Below, one piece after another: positions 20,383 through 29,107 of a DNA stretch of 64,000 nucleotides. Below the pieces are notes generated by a model. That model saw nothing but the letters and a program-made list of their open reading frames with translations. It was not told where the DNA came from and made no database searches. The DNA is from Rhizobiaceae bacterium (GTDB taxonomy: Bacteria > Pseudomonadota > Alphaproteobacteria > Rhizobiales > Rhizobiaceae). The DNA lies in NCBI GenBank assembly GCA_019635695.1, contig JAHBYZ010000013.1, forward strand, positions 1 through 64,000, given 5' to 3'. Position numbers and translations under genes: made by a program. The first letter of the stretch is position 1. The number at the start of each line of letters is the position of its first letter.

Positions 20383-20862
20383 TCAGCCCGAATCCTTGTC
20401 GAGCACGAGATAGTCGAGCGGCAGTTCAGTCGTGTACTTGATCTGCTCCATGGCGAAGCTCGACGACACGTCGCGAATTTCGATCTTGGCGATCAGCCGC
20501 TTGTAGAAGGCGTCGTAGGCGGCAATGTCGGGCACCACCACGCGCAGCAGATAGTCGACGTCGCCGCTCATGCGGTAGAACTCGACCACCTCGGGGAACT
20601 CCTGCACGACCTCCGAGAAGCGCTTGAGCCATTCGAGGCTATGCGAGGCCGTGCGGATCGCGACGAAGACAGTCACGCTGGCGTTGACCTTGACGGGATC
20701 CAGCACGGCGACGCGCCGCTGGATGACGCCGTCCTCCTCCAGCTTCTGGATGCGCCGCCAGCATGGCGTGGTCGACAGCCCCACCTTCTTGGCCACATCG
20801 GCCACGGCGAGGGTAGAGTTTTCCTGCAGCAGGCGCAGGATCTTGCGGTCGAGGCGGTCCAT
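20383..20862 (-). CDS. Lrp/AsnC family transcriptional regulator
   Basis: Feast/famine regulator of 159 residues: N-terminal helix-turn-helix (about 1-60, DVAKKVGLSTTPCWRRI) and C-terminal RAM ligand domain (about 65-150, with MSGDVDYLLRVVVPD). The HTH is close to the subgroup that begins MDRLDRKILRLLQ. It is followed on its own strand by nothing within the window to 20374, and no adjacent amino-acid enzyme is present, so the target is unknown. Confidence 0.92.
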   Translation of the reverse strand: MDRLDRKILRLLQENSTLAVADVAKKVGLSTTPCWRRIQKLEEDGVIQRRVAVLDPVKVNASVTVFVAIRTASHSLEWLKRFSEVVQEFPEVVEFYRMSGDVDYLLRVVVPDIAAYDAFYKRLIAKIEIRDVSSSFAMEQIKYTTELPLDYLVLDKDSG

Positions 20863-20992
20863 CGGTCGCTCCGGAGAATTTCATACCATCTAGGATGCCC
20901 ACACACCAGTCGACAAGAACATTGCTGCGGTTTCTTGGGCTCCCGTTGGGAAATTGTTCCAAGAAGTCCAGAAAGCGAGAACACCGCACAGT

Positions 20993-21607
20993 TCAGAGGC
21001 GCTGTGCGATCTCCCCGCGCAACACCGGCAGCAACTCGGCCTCGAACCACGGGTTGCGCTTCAGCCATGCCGTGTTGCGCCACGACGGATGCGGCAGAGG
21101 CAGGATGCGCCGGCCGCCCGGCCGCTCGAAGATCGCTCGCCAGCCTTGCACATTCACCGTGAGACCCGTCCCTGCGGACGGCCCGAGATGCCAGCGCTGC
21201 GCGTAGAGCCCGATCGCCAGCACCAGATCGACTTGCGGCATCAGCTCGAGCAGAGGCCGCCGCCAGGCCGGCGCACATTCGCGCCGCGGCGGCAGGTCGC
21301 CGCCCTTCGCGTCCAGCCCCGGAAAGCAGAAACCCATCGGCACGATGGCGATGCGGCCCGCATCGTAGAAGGTCTCGCGGTCGACGCCCATCCAGTCGCG
21401 CAGCCGGTCGCCGGAGCGGTCGTCGAACGGCATGCCGCTGGCATGCACGCGGGTGCCGGGCGCCTGGCCGGCGATCAGGATGCGTGCCGTCGAGGACGGC
21501 ACCACGACAGGCCGCGGCTCGTGCGGCAGCGGCCTGCCAAGCGGGCTGTCCCGGCAGATGCGGCAGGCCCGGATCGACGCGGTCAGCCGGGCAAGCTCTG
21601 CATTCAA
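20993..21607 (-). CDS. Uracil-DNA glycosylase family protein
   Basis: Small (204 residues) member of the UDG superfamily. Motif 1 is GQAPGTRVHASGMPFDDRSG (about 46-65) and the C-terminal motif is PLPHPSWRNT (about 170). An N-terminal pair CRICRDS may bind a metal or cluster as in family 4/5 enzymes, though only two of four cysteines are visible there. Last gene of a three-gene minus-strand operon with a GST and a nuclease-like gene. Confidence 0.83.
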   Translation of the reverse strand: MNAELARLTASIRACRICRDSPLGRPLPHEPRPVVVPSSTARILIAGQAPGTRVHASGMPFDDRSGDRLRDWMGVDRETFYDAGRIAIVPMGFCFPGLDAKGGDLPPRRECAPAWRRPLLELMPQVDLVLAIGLYAQRWHLGPSAGTGLTVNVQGWRAIFERPGGRRILPLPHPSWRNTAWLKRNPWFEAELLPVLRGEIAQRL

Positions 21608-21614
21608 CGCCGTC

Positions 21615-22226
21615 TCAGGCCTCGGCGCTCGGTCGCGCCCGCACGGCGGCGTGCCAGCGACGGACGCTCTCCAGGTGCTCCGGCAGGGCGATGCGCGCCG
21701 GCTTCATAAAGTCGACGGCACAAAGGCAGGTGATGTCCGCGATCGAGAACTCGTCGCCAGCGATGAATTCACGCGATGCCAGTTCGCGGTCGAGCATGCC
21801 GAGGAATTCCAGCGCCTTCGGCTTGTTGGACTCGCCGAATTCCGGGAACTGCGGCACTTCCCATTCCTTCATCGCCGGATGGATGTGACGGAACGCGCTG
21901 GCGATGTTGAAGAACAGGTTGAGCTCGACGCGGCGCTGCCACATCTCCACCTTCGCCTTGCCGAGCGCGCCGCGTCCAAACAACGCCGGTTCGGGATTCA
22001 GCTCCTCGAAATAGCGGCAGATGGCCACCGTCTCGGTCAGCACGGTGCCGTCGTCGAGCTGGAGTACGGGCAGGCGCTGCAATGGGTTGAGCGCCGTCAC
22101 CTCCGCCGAGCGATGGCCCATGGCGCCCATGTCGACGGGCACCGTCGGCACCGAGATGCCCTTTTCCGCCAGGAATATGCGCACCCGGCGCGGGTTCGGC
22201 GCCTTGCCGCCGTCATAGAGCTTCAT
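21615..22226 (-). CDS. Glutathione S-transferase
   Basis: Cytosolic GST of 203 residues. N-terminal thioredoxin-fold with LPVLQLDDGTVLTET (about 52-66; glutathione-binding Glu/Thr), C-terminal helical domain with GDEFSIADITCL (about 157-168), the N-capping box of GSTs. Substrate unknown. Start overlaps the stop of the upstream nuclease-like gene by four bases. Confidence 0.9.
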   Translation of the reverse strand: MKLYDGGKAPNPRRVRIFLAEKGISVPTVPVDMGAMGHRSAEVTALNPLQRLPVLQLDDGTVLTETVAICRYFEELNPEPALFGRGALGKAKVEMWQRRVELNLFFNIASAFRHIHPAMKEWEVPQFPEFGESNKPKALEFLGMLDRELASREFIAGDEFSIADITCLCAVDFMKPARIALPEHLESVRRWHAAVRARPSAEA

Positions 22227-22870
22227 CCGTCTTCTCCTCCTCTGCCTGTGAACAGTTGAACGATAAGGTCGATCACGCGCCGCAGCCAGTCCTGTCGTGG
22301 CTCGGCCGGCTCGCCGCGGCCGGCGCGCCAGTCCGCCGGCGTGGCGAACTCCCCGCCCCAGGCGCCGCGTCGCGCCAGCCGCGCGGATTGCTCTTCGCCG
22401 TCATAACCGCCCCAGGCCAGCGCCCAGCCGCTCTCGACCATCAGGGCGTTCAGGTCGCGGCCGCGCGCTTCGCAGACCGCGAGCAGCCTGCCCCATCGGT
22501 CGACGGTGCGCCCGGCGCATGACACGCCGCCATCCCGCGCCAGCGCGGCAAGCGCGCGATGCGCCTCGAGGCCGCACGCATAGTCGGCATTGTCGCGGCG
22601 GCAGCTCTGGTCGCGCTCGAAAGCGTCGATGCCGCTAAGCCGCACGCGCTGCCCAGCGATTTCGAGCGTATCGCCGTCGACGACCCGTACCGCGCCCGCG
22701 ACATTGCGCAGCGACACCTCGTCCAGTCGTGCCACCATCAGGGCGCAGAGTCCGAACAGCACCGCGACGAGCACCCAGTCGAGAATGCCGCGCAGCCGCG
22801 AGCGGCGCAGCGGCACCCCGCCTCGCGCGCCTGCGGCGGCCCATCCAGAGCGGGCACGCCGCGGCCTCAC
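22223..22870 (-). CDS. Membrane-anchored thermonuclease-like protein (SNase domain)
   Basis: A 215-residue protein with one N-terminal membrane segment (about 30-47) and a staphylococcal-nuclease-like domain (about 55-170). The fold markers VRVVDGDTLEIAGQRVRLSGIDA are present, with Asp and Arg residues of the calcium/active site (DGD, R in VRL). The second active-site Glu/Arg region is less clear (DRWGRLLAVCEA). First gene of an operon with GST and UDG-like genes. Confidence 0.82.
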   Translation of the reverse strand: MRPRRARSGWAAAGARGGVPLRRSRLRGILDWVLVAVLFGLCALMVARLDEVSLRNVAGAVRVVDGDTLEIAGQRVRLSGIDAFERDQSCRRDNADYACGLEAHRALAALARDGGVSCAGRTVDRWGRLLAVCEARGRDLNALMVESGWALAWGGYDGEEQSARLARRGAWGGEFATPADWRAGRGEPAEPRQDWLRRVIDLIVQLFTGRGGEDG

Positions 22871-22942
22871 CTGAAGGGACCGTTAACCAAACGCGGATAG
22901 CGTCGCCGCCGGGATCGTCCCGCGTAAAAACCGAACCGGCAC

Positions 22943-24469
22943 ATGGCGTTGCAGCGCTCGCAAACGGCGGACAAGAACATTGTGGACCGCACGAAGGCGC
23001 ACCGCAACAGTGACGTCGCGCGCGCCGTCCGGCGCACGCGTGATCGCCTCTCGCAACGCGAGGGCGTACCCGATTTCGACCGCGAACTGCTGAAGCTGCA
23101 CGCCCGCGCCGTCATCAACAGCGCCACAGCCATTCCGCTGATGGTCGTCTTCATCGGCGCCGTCGGGCTGATCGCCGGCATGAGCGGCAACATTATGCTG
23201 TGGTCGTTGATAACGGTCACCTGCTATGCTGGCCTCGCATTGATCGCCAGACGCGCCGACCGCACCAATCTGGCCGACATCGATCCCTTGTCGCTGAAAC
23301 GCCACTTCCTTATCGGCCACTTCATCAGCGGCCTCGGCTGGGCCTATTTCGCGCTTCTCGAATGTGATTCCTGCGGCACCGTCAACGAGCTCGGCGTCGT
23401 CAAGGCCGTGGTGCTGCTGCTGGCGATCGCCGCCACAGCGATCATCTCATCGGCGCTGCGCGGCGCGCTGATCGTCACCTTTGCGCTGCCGGTGACGGTG
23501 TTCGCCTTCTGGTCGCTCAGGCTGTGGATGCCGGTCGAGGCGCTGATGGTGGGGCTGCTGATCGCCTCTCTGCCCTTCTTCACCTACGTCGCCGGCCACC
23601 TGCACAAGTCGGCGCTGATGCTGATGTCGTTCCGCACCGAGAAGGACGCACTGATCGCCGAGCTTGAGACGGCCAAGGCGATGTCGGACGAGGCTCGCCG
23701 CCGCGCCGAGGAGGCCAATCTCGCCAAGAGCCGCTTCCTCGCTTCGATGAGCCACGAGCTGCGCACACCGCTGAACGCCATCCTCGGATTCTCCGAGGTG
23801 ATGGGCAACGAGGTGCTCGGCAAGATGCAGAACGACACCTATCGCGAATACGCCCGCGACATCCATTCATCCGGCCAGCACCTGCTCAACCTCATTAACG
23901 AGATCCTCGACCTCTCGCGCATCGAGGCCGGCCGCTACCAGCTCAACGAGGAGCCGCTGTCGCTCGCCGATACGGTCGAGGAGTGCTGCCACATGATGGA
24001 GCTGCGCGCCCGCAAGAAGGACATCCGCATCGTCCAGCAGTTCGAGCCGCGGCTGCAACGCCTGTTCGCCGACGAGCGCTCGCTGCGCCAGATCGCGCTC
24101 AATTTGATGTCGAACGCCATCAAGTTCGCGCCGACCGGCGGCGAGGTGCGCGTGCGCGTCGGCTGGACGGCCGGCGGCGGGCAATATGTCTCGGTGCGCG
24201 ACAACGGCCCCGGCATCCCGCCGGATGAAATTCCCGTCGTGCTCTCTGCTTTCGGCCAGGGTTCTATCGCCATCAAGAGCGCCGAGCAGGGCACGGGGCT
24301 CGGCCTGCCCATCGTGCAGGGCCTGATCGAGCTGCACGGCGGCGAGCTGCGGCTGGAATCGAAGCTGCGCGAAGGCACTGAGGCGATCGTCATGTTCCCC
24401 CGCGCCCGCGTGATGGAGGCCCTGCCCGCCATCCCCACCGACGCCGCGCGGCGCGGCGCGGCGGCCTAG
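22943..24469 (+). CDS. Membrane sensor histidine kinase (PdhS/DivJ/PleC-like)
   Basis: Sensor kinase of 508 residues. About six hydrophobic segments (roughly 58-215), a coiled-coil linker (about 232-262), then HisKA with phospho-acceptor His271 in SHELRTPLNAIL, and an ATPase domain with N box NLMSNAIKFAPT, DNGPGIP and GTGLGLPI. The H-box (HELRTPLNAILGFSE) resembles the DivJ/PleC/PdhS kinases that act on DivK/PleD in alphaproteobacteria. No response regulator is adjacent, typical for that group. Its 3' end overlaps the convergent gene by four bases. Confidence 0.88.
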   Translation: MALQRSQTADKNIVDRTKAHRNSDVARAVRRTRDRLSQREGVPDFDRELLKLHARAVINSATAIPLMVVFIGAVGLIAGMSGNIMLWSLITVTCYAGLALIARRADRTNLADIDPLSLKRHFLIGHFISGLGWAYFALLECDSCGTVNELGVVKAVVLLLAIAATAIISSALRGALIVTFALPVTVFAFWSLRLWMPVEALMVGLLIASLPFFTYVAGHLHKSALMLMSFRTEKDALIAELETAKAMSDEARRRAEEANLAKSRFLASMSHELRTPLNAILGFSEVMGNEVLGKMQNDTYREYARDIHSSGQHLLNLINEILDLSRIEAGRYQLNEEPLSLADTVEECCHMMELRARKKDIRIVQQFEPRLQRLFADERSLRQIALNLMSNAIKFAPTGGEVRVRVGWTAGGGQYVSVRDNGPGIPPDEIPVVLSAFGQGSIAIKSAEQGTGLGLPIVQGLIELHGGELRLESKLREGTEAIVMFPRARVMEALPAIPTDAARRGAAA

Positions 24470-25410
24470 CCCCGGCGCAGGAACTCTTCCGCGCCTTCGA
24501 GAACAAGCGTCGCCGACTTCGCCAGGTTTGCCGCAAGCGCCCCTGCTGCGCCGTCCTGCGTGTCGAGGCCCAGAAACTGGAGCTGCCGCAGCCCGAGGGC
24601 GATCGACGCGGAATCGGCCAGCGCATCGCCTCCCGCGTCGGCAACCATGCAGTGCGCCAGCGCTCCATCGGCCAGCCTTGCGACAACCGCCGCGGCTGCG
24701 AGGGCGGATGCGCCGTCCAGCAGCACCGGCACCTTCTCCATCCGCGCCGCGACGATCGCGCCGGCCAGCGCCGCCGTCTCGCGTCCGCCCAGCCGTCGCA
24801 GCGCTTCCAACGGATCGGAAAGATGGCCGCGATGCGCCTCGAGTGCCCGCCGCGCCGGCGCCGCGATAGCGTCCGCCGGCTGCGGAACCAGGGCTGCAAG
24901 CAGAGCTTCCGCCGAGACGCGGCCCGCCCGCCCGCCGAAGCCGGCAAGCACCAGCAGGTCCGTCCCGCCGGCCACCGCCTCCATGCCGAAGGCGATGGTG
25001 GCGGCGCACCCCTTCTCGTCCAGTGCCGCCCCGGCCGCGATGTCGTCGACCGGCACGTCGAGCGCGAGGTCGAATATCTTGAGCCCGATGTCGCCCGCCG
25101 CGCACGCCTGGTTGACCGCGCCGCCGCCGGCCGCCGTGCGGTCCACAAATGCCTGCACTTCGGCAACGCCTGCGCCCTCGCCAGCGTAATGCGTGCCGGC
25201 AAACAACGCCACGACCGGGCGCAGGACGCGCGGCACCCTGCCCGTCGATGCGGCAAGCCAGGCACCGACATCGGCCAGACTGCCGAGCGAGCCGGACCGC
25301 CGGGCGAAGCGCTCCGCCGCCTCGCGCACCCGCGCCGCGCCTGCCATGTCCAAAGCAGGCAATTGGCGCGCGAGGTTGCGCACGTCGTCGAAAGGCAGTC
25401 CCGAAATCAT
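24466..25410 (-). CDS. CobT-like phosphoribosyltransferase homologue with degenerate active site
   Basis: Homologue of nicotinate-nucleotide:dimethylbenzimidazole phosphoribosyltransferase (314 residues). The family scaffold is clear: GLPFDDVR at the N terminus, FAGTHY, FGMEAVAGGTDLL, HLSDPLEALRRLGGRE and AGAIVAARMEKVPVLLDG. Residues that carry catalysis in CobT are changed: the phosphate-binding GEMGIGNTT is replaced by AGFGGRAGR (about 156-164), GNHG by GTHY, and the catalytic EGTGA by QDGAAGA. The C terminus is also short. It may be a pseudoenzyme or have a new substrate. The start is uncertain by three codons. Upstream is a TerB-like gene. Confidence 0.8.
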   Translation of the reverse strand: MISGLPFDDVRNLARQLPALDMAGAARVREAAERFARRSGSLGSLADVGAWLAASTGRVPRVLRPVVALFAGTHYAGEGAGVAEVQAFVDRTAAGGGAVNQACAAGDIGLKIFDLALDVPVDDIAAGAALDEKGCAATIAFGMEAVAGGTDLLVLAGFGGRAGRVSAEALLAALVPQPADAIAAPARRALEAHRGHLSDPLEALRRLGGRETAALAGAIVAARMEKVPVLLDGASALAAAAVVARLADGALAHCMVADAGGDALADSASIALGLRQLQFLGLDTQDGAAGALAANLAKSATLVLEGAEEFLRRG

Positions 25411-25474
25411 GGAAGGCATCCGCAGCAGAGTTGCCCGGCGCATATCGCGAATTGCACAGGGAAAGGAAGAGGTA

Positions 25475-25861
25475 TCACGGCGACGGCGTCGATACGCCGA
25501 GCAATGCCGCCACGCGCGCCTCGACTCTCCCGCGCTCCGGAGCAAGCTCCCAGTCGCGCGCCGCCACGCTGCCGGCGAGCCCGGCGAGCTCTGAAAGACG
25601 CTGCGCTGAAAGCTCGCGCAGGGCCGCGAGCGCGCCGCCGGTACCGGCCGCACCGACAAGGTGCTCGATCTCCGACAGCACCTCGTCCACGCCGTCCTCG
25701 CTGATGCCGAGATCGCGCAGCGCTATCCGCCGCAACGCTGCCGCCGACCGCCCGTCGGCCTCGGAGTCGGCGAGCACGATGCGCAGCAGCAACAGCAGTT
25801 CCGCCGCCGTCTCCGGATCGGCGGGCGGCATCGGTGTGGTGGCACTGCCCGCTTCGCGCAA
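25475..25861 (-). CDS. TerB-like small protein
   Basis: A 128-residue, mostly helical acidic protein. LLLLLRIVLADSEADGRSAAALRRIAL resembles the TerB/DjlA helical domain (hydrophobic helix followed by D-x-D/A-D-G turn). No signal peptide. It lies 64 bases upstream of the CobT-like gene on the same strand and may be co-transcribed. Function unknown; TerB-like domains bind metals in some proteins, but the metal-binding acidic residues cannot be confirmed here. Confidence 0.55.
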   Translation of the reverse strand: MREAGSATTPMPPADPETAAELLLLLRIVLADSEADGRSAAALRRIALRDLGISEDGVDEVLSEIEHLVGAAGTGGALAALRELSAQRLSELAGLAGSVAARDWELAPERGRVEARVAALLGVSTPSP

Positions 25862-26049
25862 TCCTGCCGCGCTCCTCGTCGCGCCCTCGCCGCCCGCCGC
25901 AGGCTAGCGCGAAAGCGCGGCATCGCAAACGTCCCCTGCGGTTTCGCCGCCGGAGCGCCCATTGCCCGGCAATCCCTGCATGCGAAACCATCGCCATGTG
26001 CTACTATCGTCGTAGCCGGCCATGATCCGGCGAATCAGAGGGCAATCAT

Positions 26050-26220
26050 ATGACGCTGAGTGCACCCACCCAGATCGTGTTCATCATCGCGCTCGTCCTC
26101 GCGGTGATTGCGTTGCTGATGTTCTTCCCGGTCATCACCTTCATCCCGATTTCCTCTTTCTGGGTGATGACCGCCGCCTTTGTGGTGCTTGCCGCCGGCT
26201 GCATGTTCAGGGGCGCCTGA
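26050..26220 (+). CDS. Small two-helix membrane protein
   Basis: A 56-residue protein with two hydrophobic helices (about 8-33 and 37-53), split by the turn PISSF. No known family. The ATG at 26050 and stop at 26220 frame a single open reading frame whose hydrophobicity pattern would be unlikely in a shadow frame. The ribosome-binding site is poor. Upstream, 25862-26049 shows no gene. Confidence 0.5.
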   Translation: MTLSAPTQIVFIIALVLAVIALLMFFPVITFIPISSFWVMTAAFVVLAAGCMFRGA

Positions 26221-26332
26221 TCGGCAGCCGCCGATGGACCTTCGAAACACGCACAACGGCCGTGCCCCGTCGTGCGTTGCCTAAAGGACGGTTTGCGATA
26301 GATTCCTCCCGGGAGGCCTCGGGAGGATTTTG

Positions 26333-27505
26333 ATGGATGCCGTCGCGGAATCGGCCAACCAGTTCGAGCTGACGCCCGATCAGCGCGCGGTCCAGGAGAT
26401 GAGCCGTGCGTTCGCCGCCGACCGCGTGGCGCCATATGCGCTTGAGTGGGACAAGGCCCGGCATTTCCCTGAGGATGTCATCCGCGAAGCCGGCGCGCTC
26501 GGCTTCGGCGGCATCTATATCGGCGACGATGTCGGCGGCTCGGGCCTCGGCCGCCTCGACGCGGTGCTGATCTTCGAGGCGCTGTCGGCTGCCTGCCCGG
26601 CCTTCTCGGCCATGATCTCGATCCACAACATGGCGGCGTGGATGATCGACCGCTTCGGCGACGAGGCGCAGCGGCAACGTTTGCTCCCGGCGATCACCTC
26701 GATGCAGCACCTTGCCTCCTACTGCCTGACCGAGCCCGGTTCCGGCTCCGACGCGGCGGCACTGAAGACGAGCGCCCGGCGCGGCCCGGGCAACGGCGCC
26801 GACTACCGGCTGACCGGGGCAAAACAGTTCATCTCCGGCGCCGGCGCTTCAGATGTCTACGTCGTCATGGCCCGCACCGGCGAGGACGGTCCGAAGGGCA
26901 TCTCCACCTTCGTCGTGCCGAAGGACGCGCCCGGCCTTTCCTTCGGCGCAGTTGAAAACAAGATGGGCTGGCACATGCAGCCGACCCGGCAGGTCATCTT
27001 CGACGACTGCAAGGTGCCGGCCGAGAACCGCCTGTCCGACGAGGGCGCCGGCTTCCGCATCGCCATGGCGGGACTCGACGGCGGCCGGCTGAATATTGCC
27101 GCCTGCTCGCTCGGCGGCGCGCAGTCGGCTCTCGACAAGGCGCTAGCCTATGCGGGCGAACGAAAAGCCTTCGGCCAGACGCTCGACCGCTTCCAGGCGC
27201 TGCAGTTCAAGCTGGCCGACATGGAGACCGAGTTGCAGGCCGCGCGTCTCTTCCTCTACGCCGCGGCCTCGAAGCTCGATCGCAAGGCGGCGGACGCGAC
27301 AAAGTGGTCTGCTATGGCCAAGCGTCTCGTCACCGACACCGGCTTCGACGTCGCCAACGGCGCGTTGCAGCTTCTCGGCGGTTACGGCTATCTGCACGAC
27401 TACGGTATCGAGAAGCTGGTGCGCGACCTGCGCGTCCACCAGATCCTCGAAGGCACCAACGAGATCATGCGCGTGATCGTCGCGCGCAGCCTCATCGGCC
27501 GCTGA
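26333..27505 (+). CDS. Acyl-CoA dehydrogenase (isobutyryl-CoA dehydrogenase-like)
   Basis: FAD enzyme of 390 residues that introduces the alpha,beta double bond of a short acyl-CoA. Domains in order: N-terminal helical, middle beta-barrel (TGAKQFISGA at about 159), C-terminal helical (QLLGGYGYLHDYG at about 345). The catalytic base is the Glu in EGTNEIMR (near 372), as in short-chain and isobutyryl-CoA dehydrogenases. GGGAGG precedes the ATG. The gene 22 bases downstream is 3-hydroxyisobutyrate dehydrogenase, so valine catabolism (isobutyryl-CoA to methacrylyl-CoA) is the likely step. Confidence 0.9.
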   Translation: MDAVAESANQFELTPDQRAVQEMSRAFAADRVAPYALEWDKARHFPEDVIREAGALGFGGIYIGDDVGGSGLGRLDAVLIFEALSAACPAFSAMISIHNMAAWMIDRFGDEAQRQRLLPAITSMQHLASYCLTEPGSGSDAAALKTSARRGPGNGADYRLTGAKQFISGAGASDVYVVMARTGEDGPKGISTFVVPKDAPGLSFGAVENKMGWHMQPTRQVIFDDCKVPAENRLSDEGAGFRIAMAGLDGGRLNIAACSLGGAQSALDKALAYAGERKAFGQTLDRFQALQFKLADMETELQAARLFLYAAASKLDRKAADATKWSAMAKRLVTDTGFDVANGALQLLGGYGYLHDYGIEKLVRDLRVHQILEGTNEIMRVIVARSLIGR

Positions 27506-27527
27506 ACATCACCGACAGGAGACGTCC

Positions 27528-28406
27528 ATGACCACCATCGCCTTCATCGGCCTCGGCAACATGGGCAACCCCATGGCCGCCAATCTCGTCAAGGCGGGCT
27601 TTTCGGTCCACGGCTTCGACCTCGTGCCGGAGAACCTCAAGATCGCGCAGGGCAACGGTGTCACCGTGATGGCCAATGCACTGGCGGCGGTGAAGGACGC
27701 TGACGCGGTCGTCACCATGTTGCCGGCCGGCAAGCACGTTCTTTCCGTCCACGAAAACATTGCGGCTGCGATGAAAAAAGGCGCGCTGCTCATCGACTCC
27801 TCGACGATTGACGTCGAATCCGCCCGCAAGGCGCACGCGATCGCACAAAAGCACGGACTGTTGTCGGTCGACGCACCGGTCTCCGGGGGCACCGGCGGAG
27901 CGACTGCGGGAACACTGACCTTCATGGCAGGCGGATCCAAGGAGGCCTTCGCCGCCGCGGAACCCGTATTGAAGCCAATGGCCGGCCGCATCGTTCATTG
28001 CGGCGAGGCCGGCGCGGGCCAGGCCGCAAAAATCTGCAACAACATGATCCTCGGCATCTCGATGATCGGCGTGTCGGAAGCCTTCGTGCTGGCCGAAAAG
28101 CTCGGCCTGTCGCACCAGGCGCTGTTTGACGTGGCGTCGACCTCTTCGGGCCAGTGCTGGTCGATCACATCCTACTGCCCGGTTCCCGGCCCCGTGCCCG
28201 CCTCGCCGGCAAACCGCGACTACAAGCCCGGATTCGCGGCCTCGCTGATGCTCAAGGACCTGAAGCTCGCGCAGGAGGCCGCGCAGGCTTCCGGCGCGGT
28301 TACCCCACTCGGTGCCGAGGCCGCGCAGCTTTATGCGCTGTTCGCCGCCATGGGTCACGGCGACCGCGACTTCTCCGGCATCGTCGAGTTTCTGCGCGGC
28401 CGCTGA
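27528..28406 (+). CDS. mmsB: 3-hydroxyisobutyrate dehydrogenase
   Basis: NAD-dependent oxidation of 3-hydroxyisobutyrate to methylmalonate semialdehyde in valine catabolism. The 292-residue product has GLGNMGNPMA (about 8-17), DAPVSGGTGGA (about 120) and GAGQAAKICNNM with the catalytic lysine (about 168). The HIBADH-specific loop SSGQCWSITSYCPVPGP and SPANRDYKPGF (about 205-240) distinguishes it from the related gene at 18209. Operon with the acyl-CoA dehydrogenase upstream. Confidence 0.93.
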   Translation: MTTIAFIGLGNMGNPMAANLVKAGFSVHGFDLVPENLKIAQGNGVTVMANALAAVKDADAVVTMLPAGKHVLSVHENIAAAMKKGALLIDSSTIDVESARKAHAIAQKHGLLSVDAPVSGGTGGATAGTLTFMAGGSKEAFAAAEPVLKPMAGRIVHCGEAGAGQAAKICNNMILGISMIGVSEAFVLAEKLGLSHQALFDVASTSSGQCWSITSYCPVPGPVPASPANRDYKPGFAASLMLKDLKLAQEAAQASGAVTPLGAEAAQLYALFAAMGHGDRDFSGIVEFLRGR

Positions 28407-28499
28407 GCCCCGCCCTCACGGAGCGACCTCACGCTGCGTAATCGTGTGGATCGCCACCTTTGCGCCAAAAAAGCGCCGATTCATCTTTGCTTAAGTGAC

Positions 28500-28680
28500 T
28501 GATAACCGGGCGGTAACGATGTCCGGGTAGAACCATATGCGTGGCGGTGATCGCAGCCGCCCAACCGCTCCGGATCAGGTCTCGCGTACCGGAGCAGTAA
28601 GCTTCGCAGTGTCTGTCGCGAAGCGCCATGCGTAGCTTTGGCAAGACCGCGCCTTCTCCCAGTTGGAGAGCGCGGTTTTT
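28500..28680 (+). ncRNA. Probable structured non-coding RNA
   Basis: Gene-free 287-base stretch with nested pairing. A 10-bp closing helix joins 28537-28546 (ATGCGTGGCG) with 28624-28633 (CGCCATGCGT), using two G-U pairs. Inside are two perfect hairpins, GCTCCGG/CCGGAGC (about 28566-28594) and CTTCGC/GCGAAG (about 28601-28622), and a strong terminator follows at 28646-28680. The piece ATCAGGTC...GGAGCAG vaguely recalls the core of signal recognition particle RNA, but the tetraloop is not canonical. The 5' end and promoter were not determined. Confidence 0.5.
28646..28680 (+). terminator. Strong Rho-independent terminator
   Basis: Stem ACCGCGC/GCGCGGT extended by TCTCC/GGAGA around a short loop, followed by TTTTT and a further T-rich stretch (GCCTTTT). 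It closes the transcript of the candidate RNA and may also act on the opposite strand, since the convergent gene ends at 28694. Confidence 0.85.
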
Positions 28681-28693
28681 GCCTTTTCAGGCG

Positions 28694-29053
28694 TCAGCGC
28701 GGCCGCCGCGAGAGCCTGCCGAAATTTTTCCGCACCGCCTTGCTGGAGGGAGCCAGCGCTGCCTGCGCCGCCCGCTCGAGTGCGACGCCATTGAGAATCG
28801 ACGGCGTCTGCCCGGTGAGCAGTTCCAGCCAGAAACGCGACGCCGACACTGCAAGCGACATCTGCGCCGCAACGGTGCCTTGGGTGAGCGCAGCGGCCTT
28901 TTCGGTAACCGACCTGATGCTTTCGCGCGGCATCGCCTTGCTGCCGGCTTCCGCGGCCAGAAGCGGGAGCCTGAGCGCGATCACCGCCGGGGCAAGCGCC
29001 AGATCATGCGCCAGCGCCGCCGCTGCCTTTCGGGATTTGATCGATCTTCGCAT
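28694..29053 (-). CDS. Hypothetical helical protein, phasin-like
   Basis: A 119-residue Ala-rich, mostly helical protein without signal peptide or cysteine. The stretch SVTEKAAALTQGTVAAQMSL and ASRFWLELLTG resembles the amphipathic helices of phasin-type granule proteins common in Rhizobiales, but I cannot assign it with certainty. GGAGGG six bases before the ATG at 29051-29053 supports the start. It lies 54 bases after the aminotransferase stop on the same strand. Confidence 0.6.
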   Translation of the reverse strand: MRRSIKSRKAAAALAHDLALAPAVIALRLPLLAAEAGSKAMPRESIRSVTEKAAALTQGTVAAQMSLAVSASRFWLELLTGQTPSILNGVALERAAQAALAPSSKAVRKNFGRLSRRPR

Positions 29054-29107
29054 GCTGAACCCTCCGCCGCCGCGCACAGGAACGCGGCGGCGAGCGAAAC
29101 GCTCCAC

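Noticed and set aside
28560..28600. SRP RNA in the structured segment
   Set aside because: ATCAGG and GGAGCAG recall the SRP core, but the closing tetraloop and flanking loop are not canonical. Kept as an unassigned RNA.
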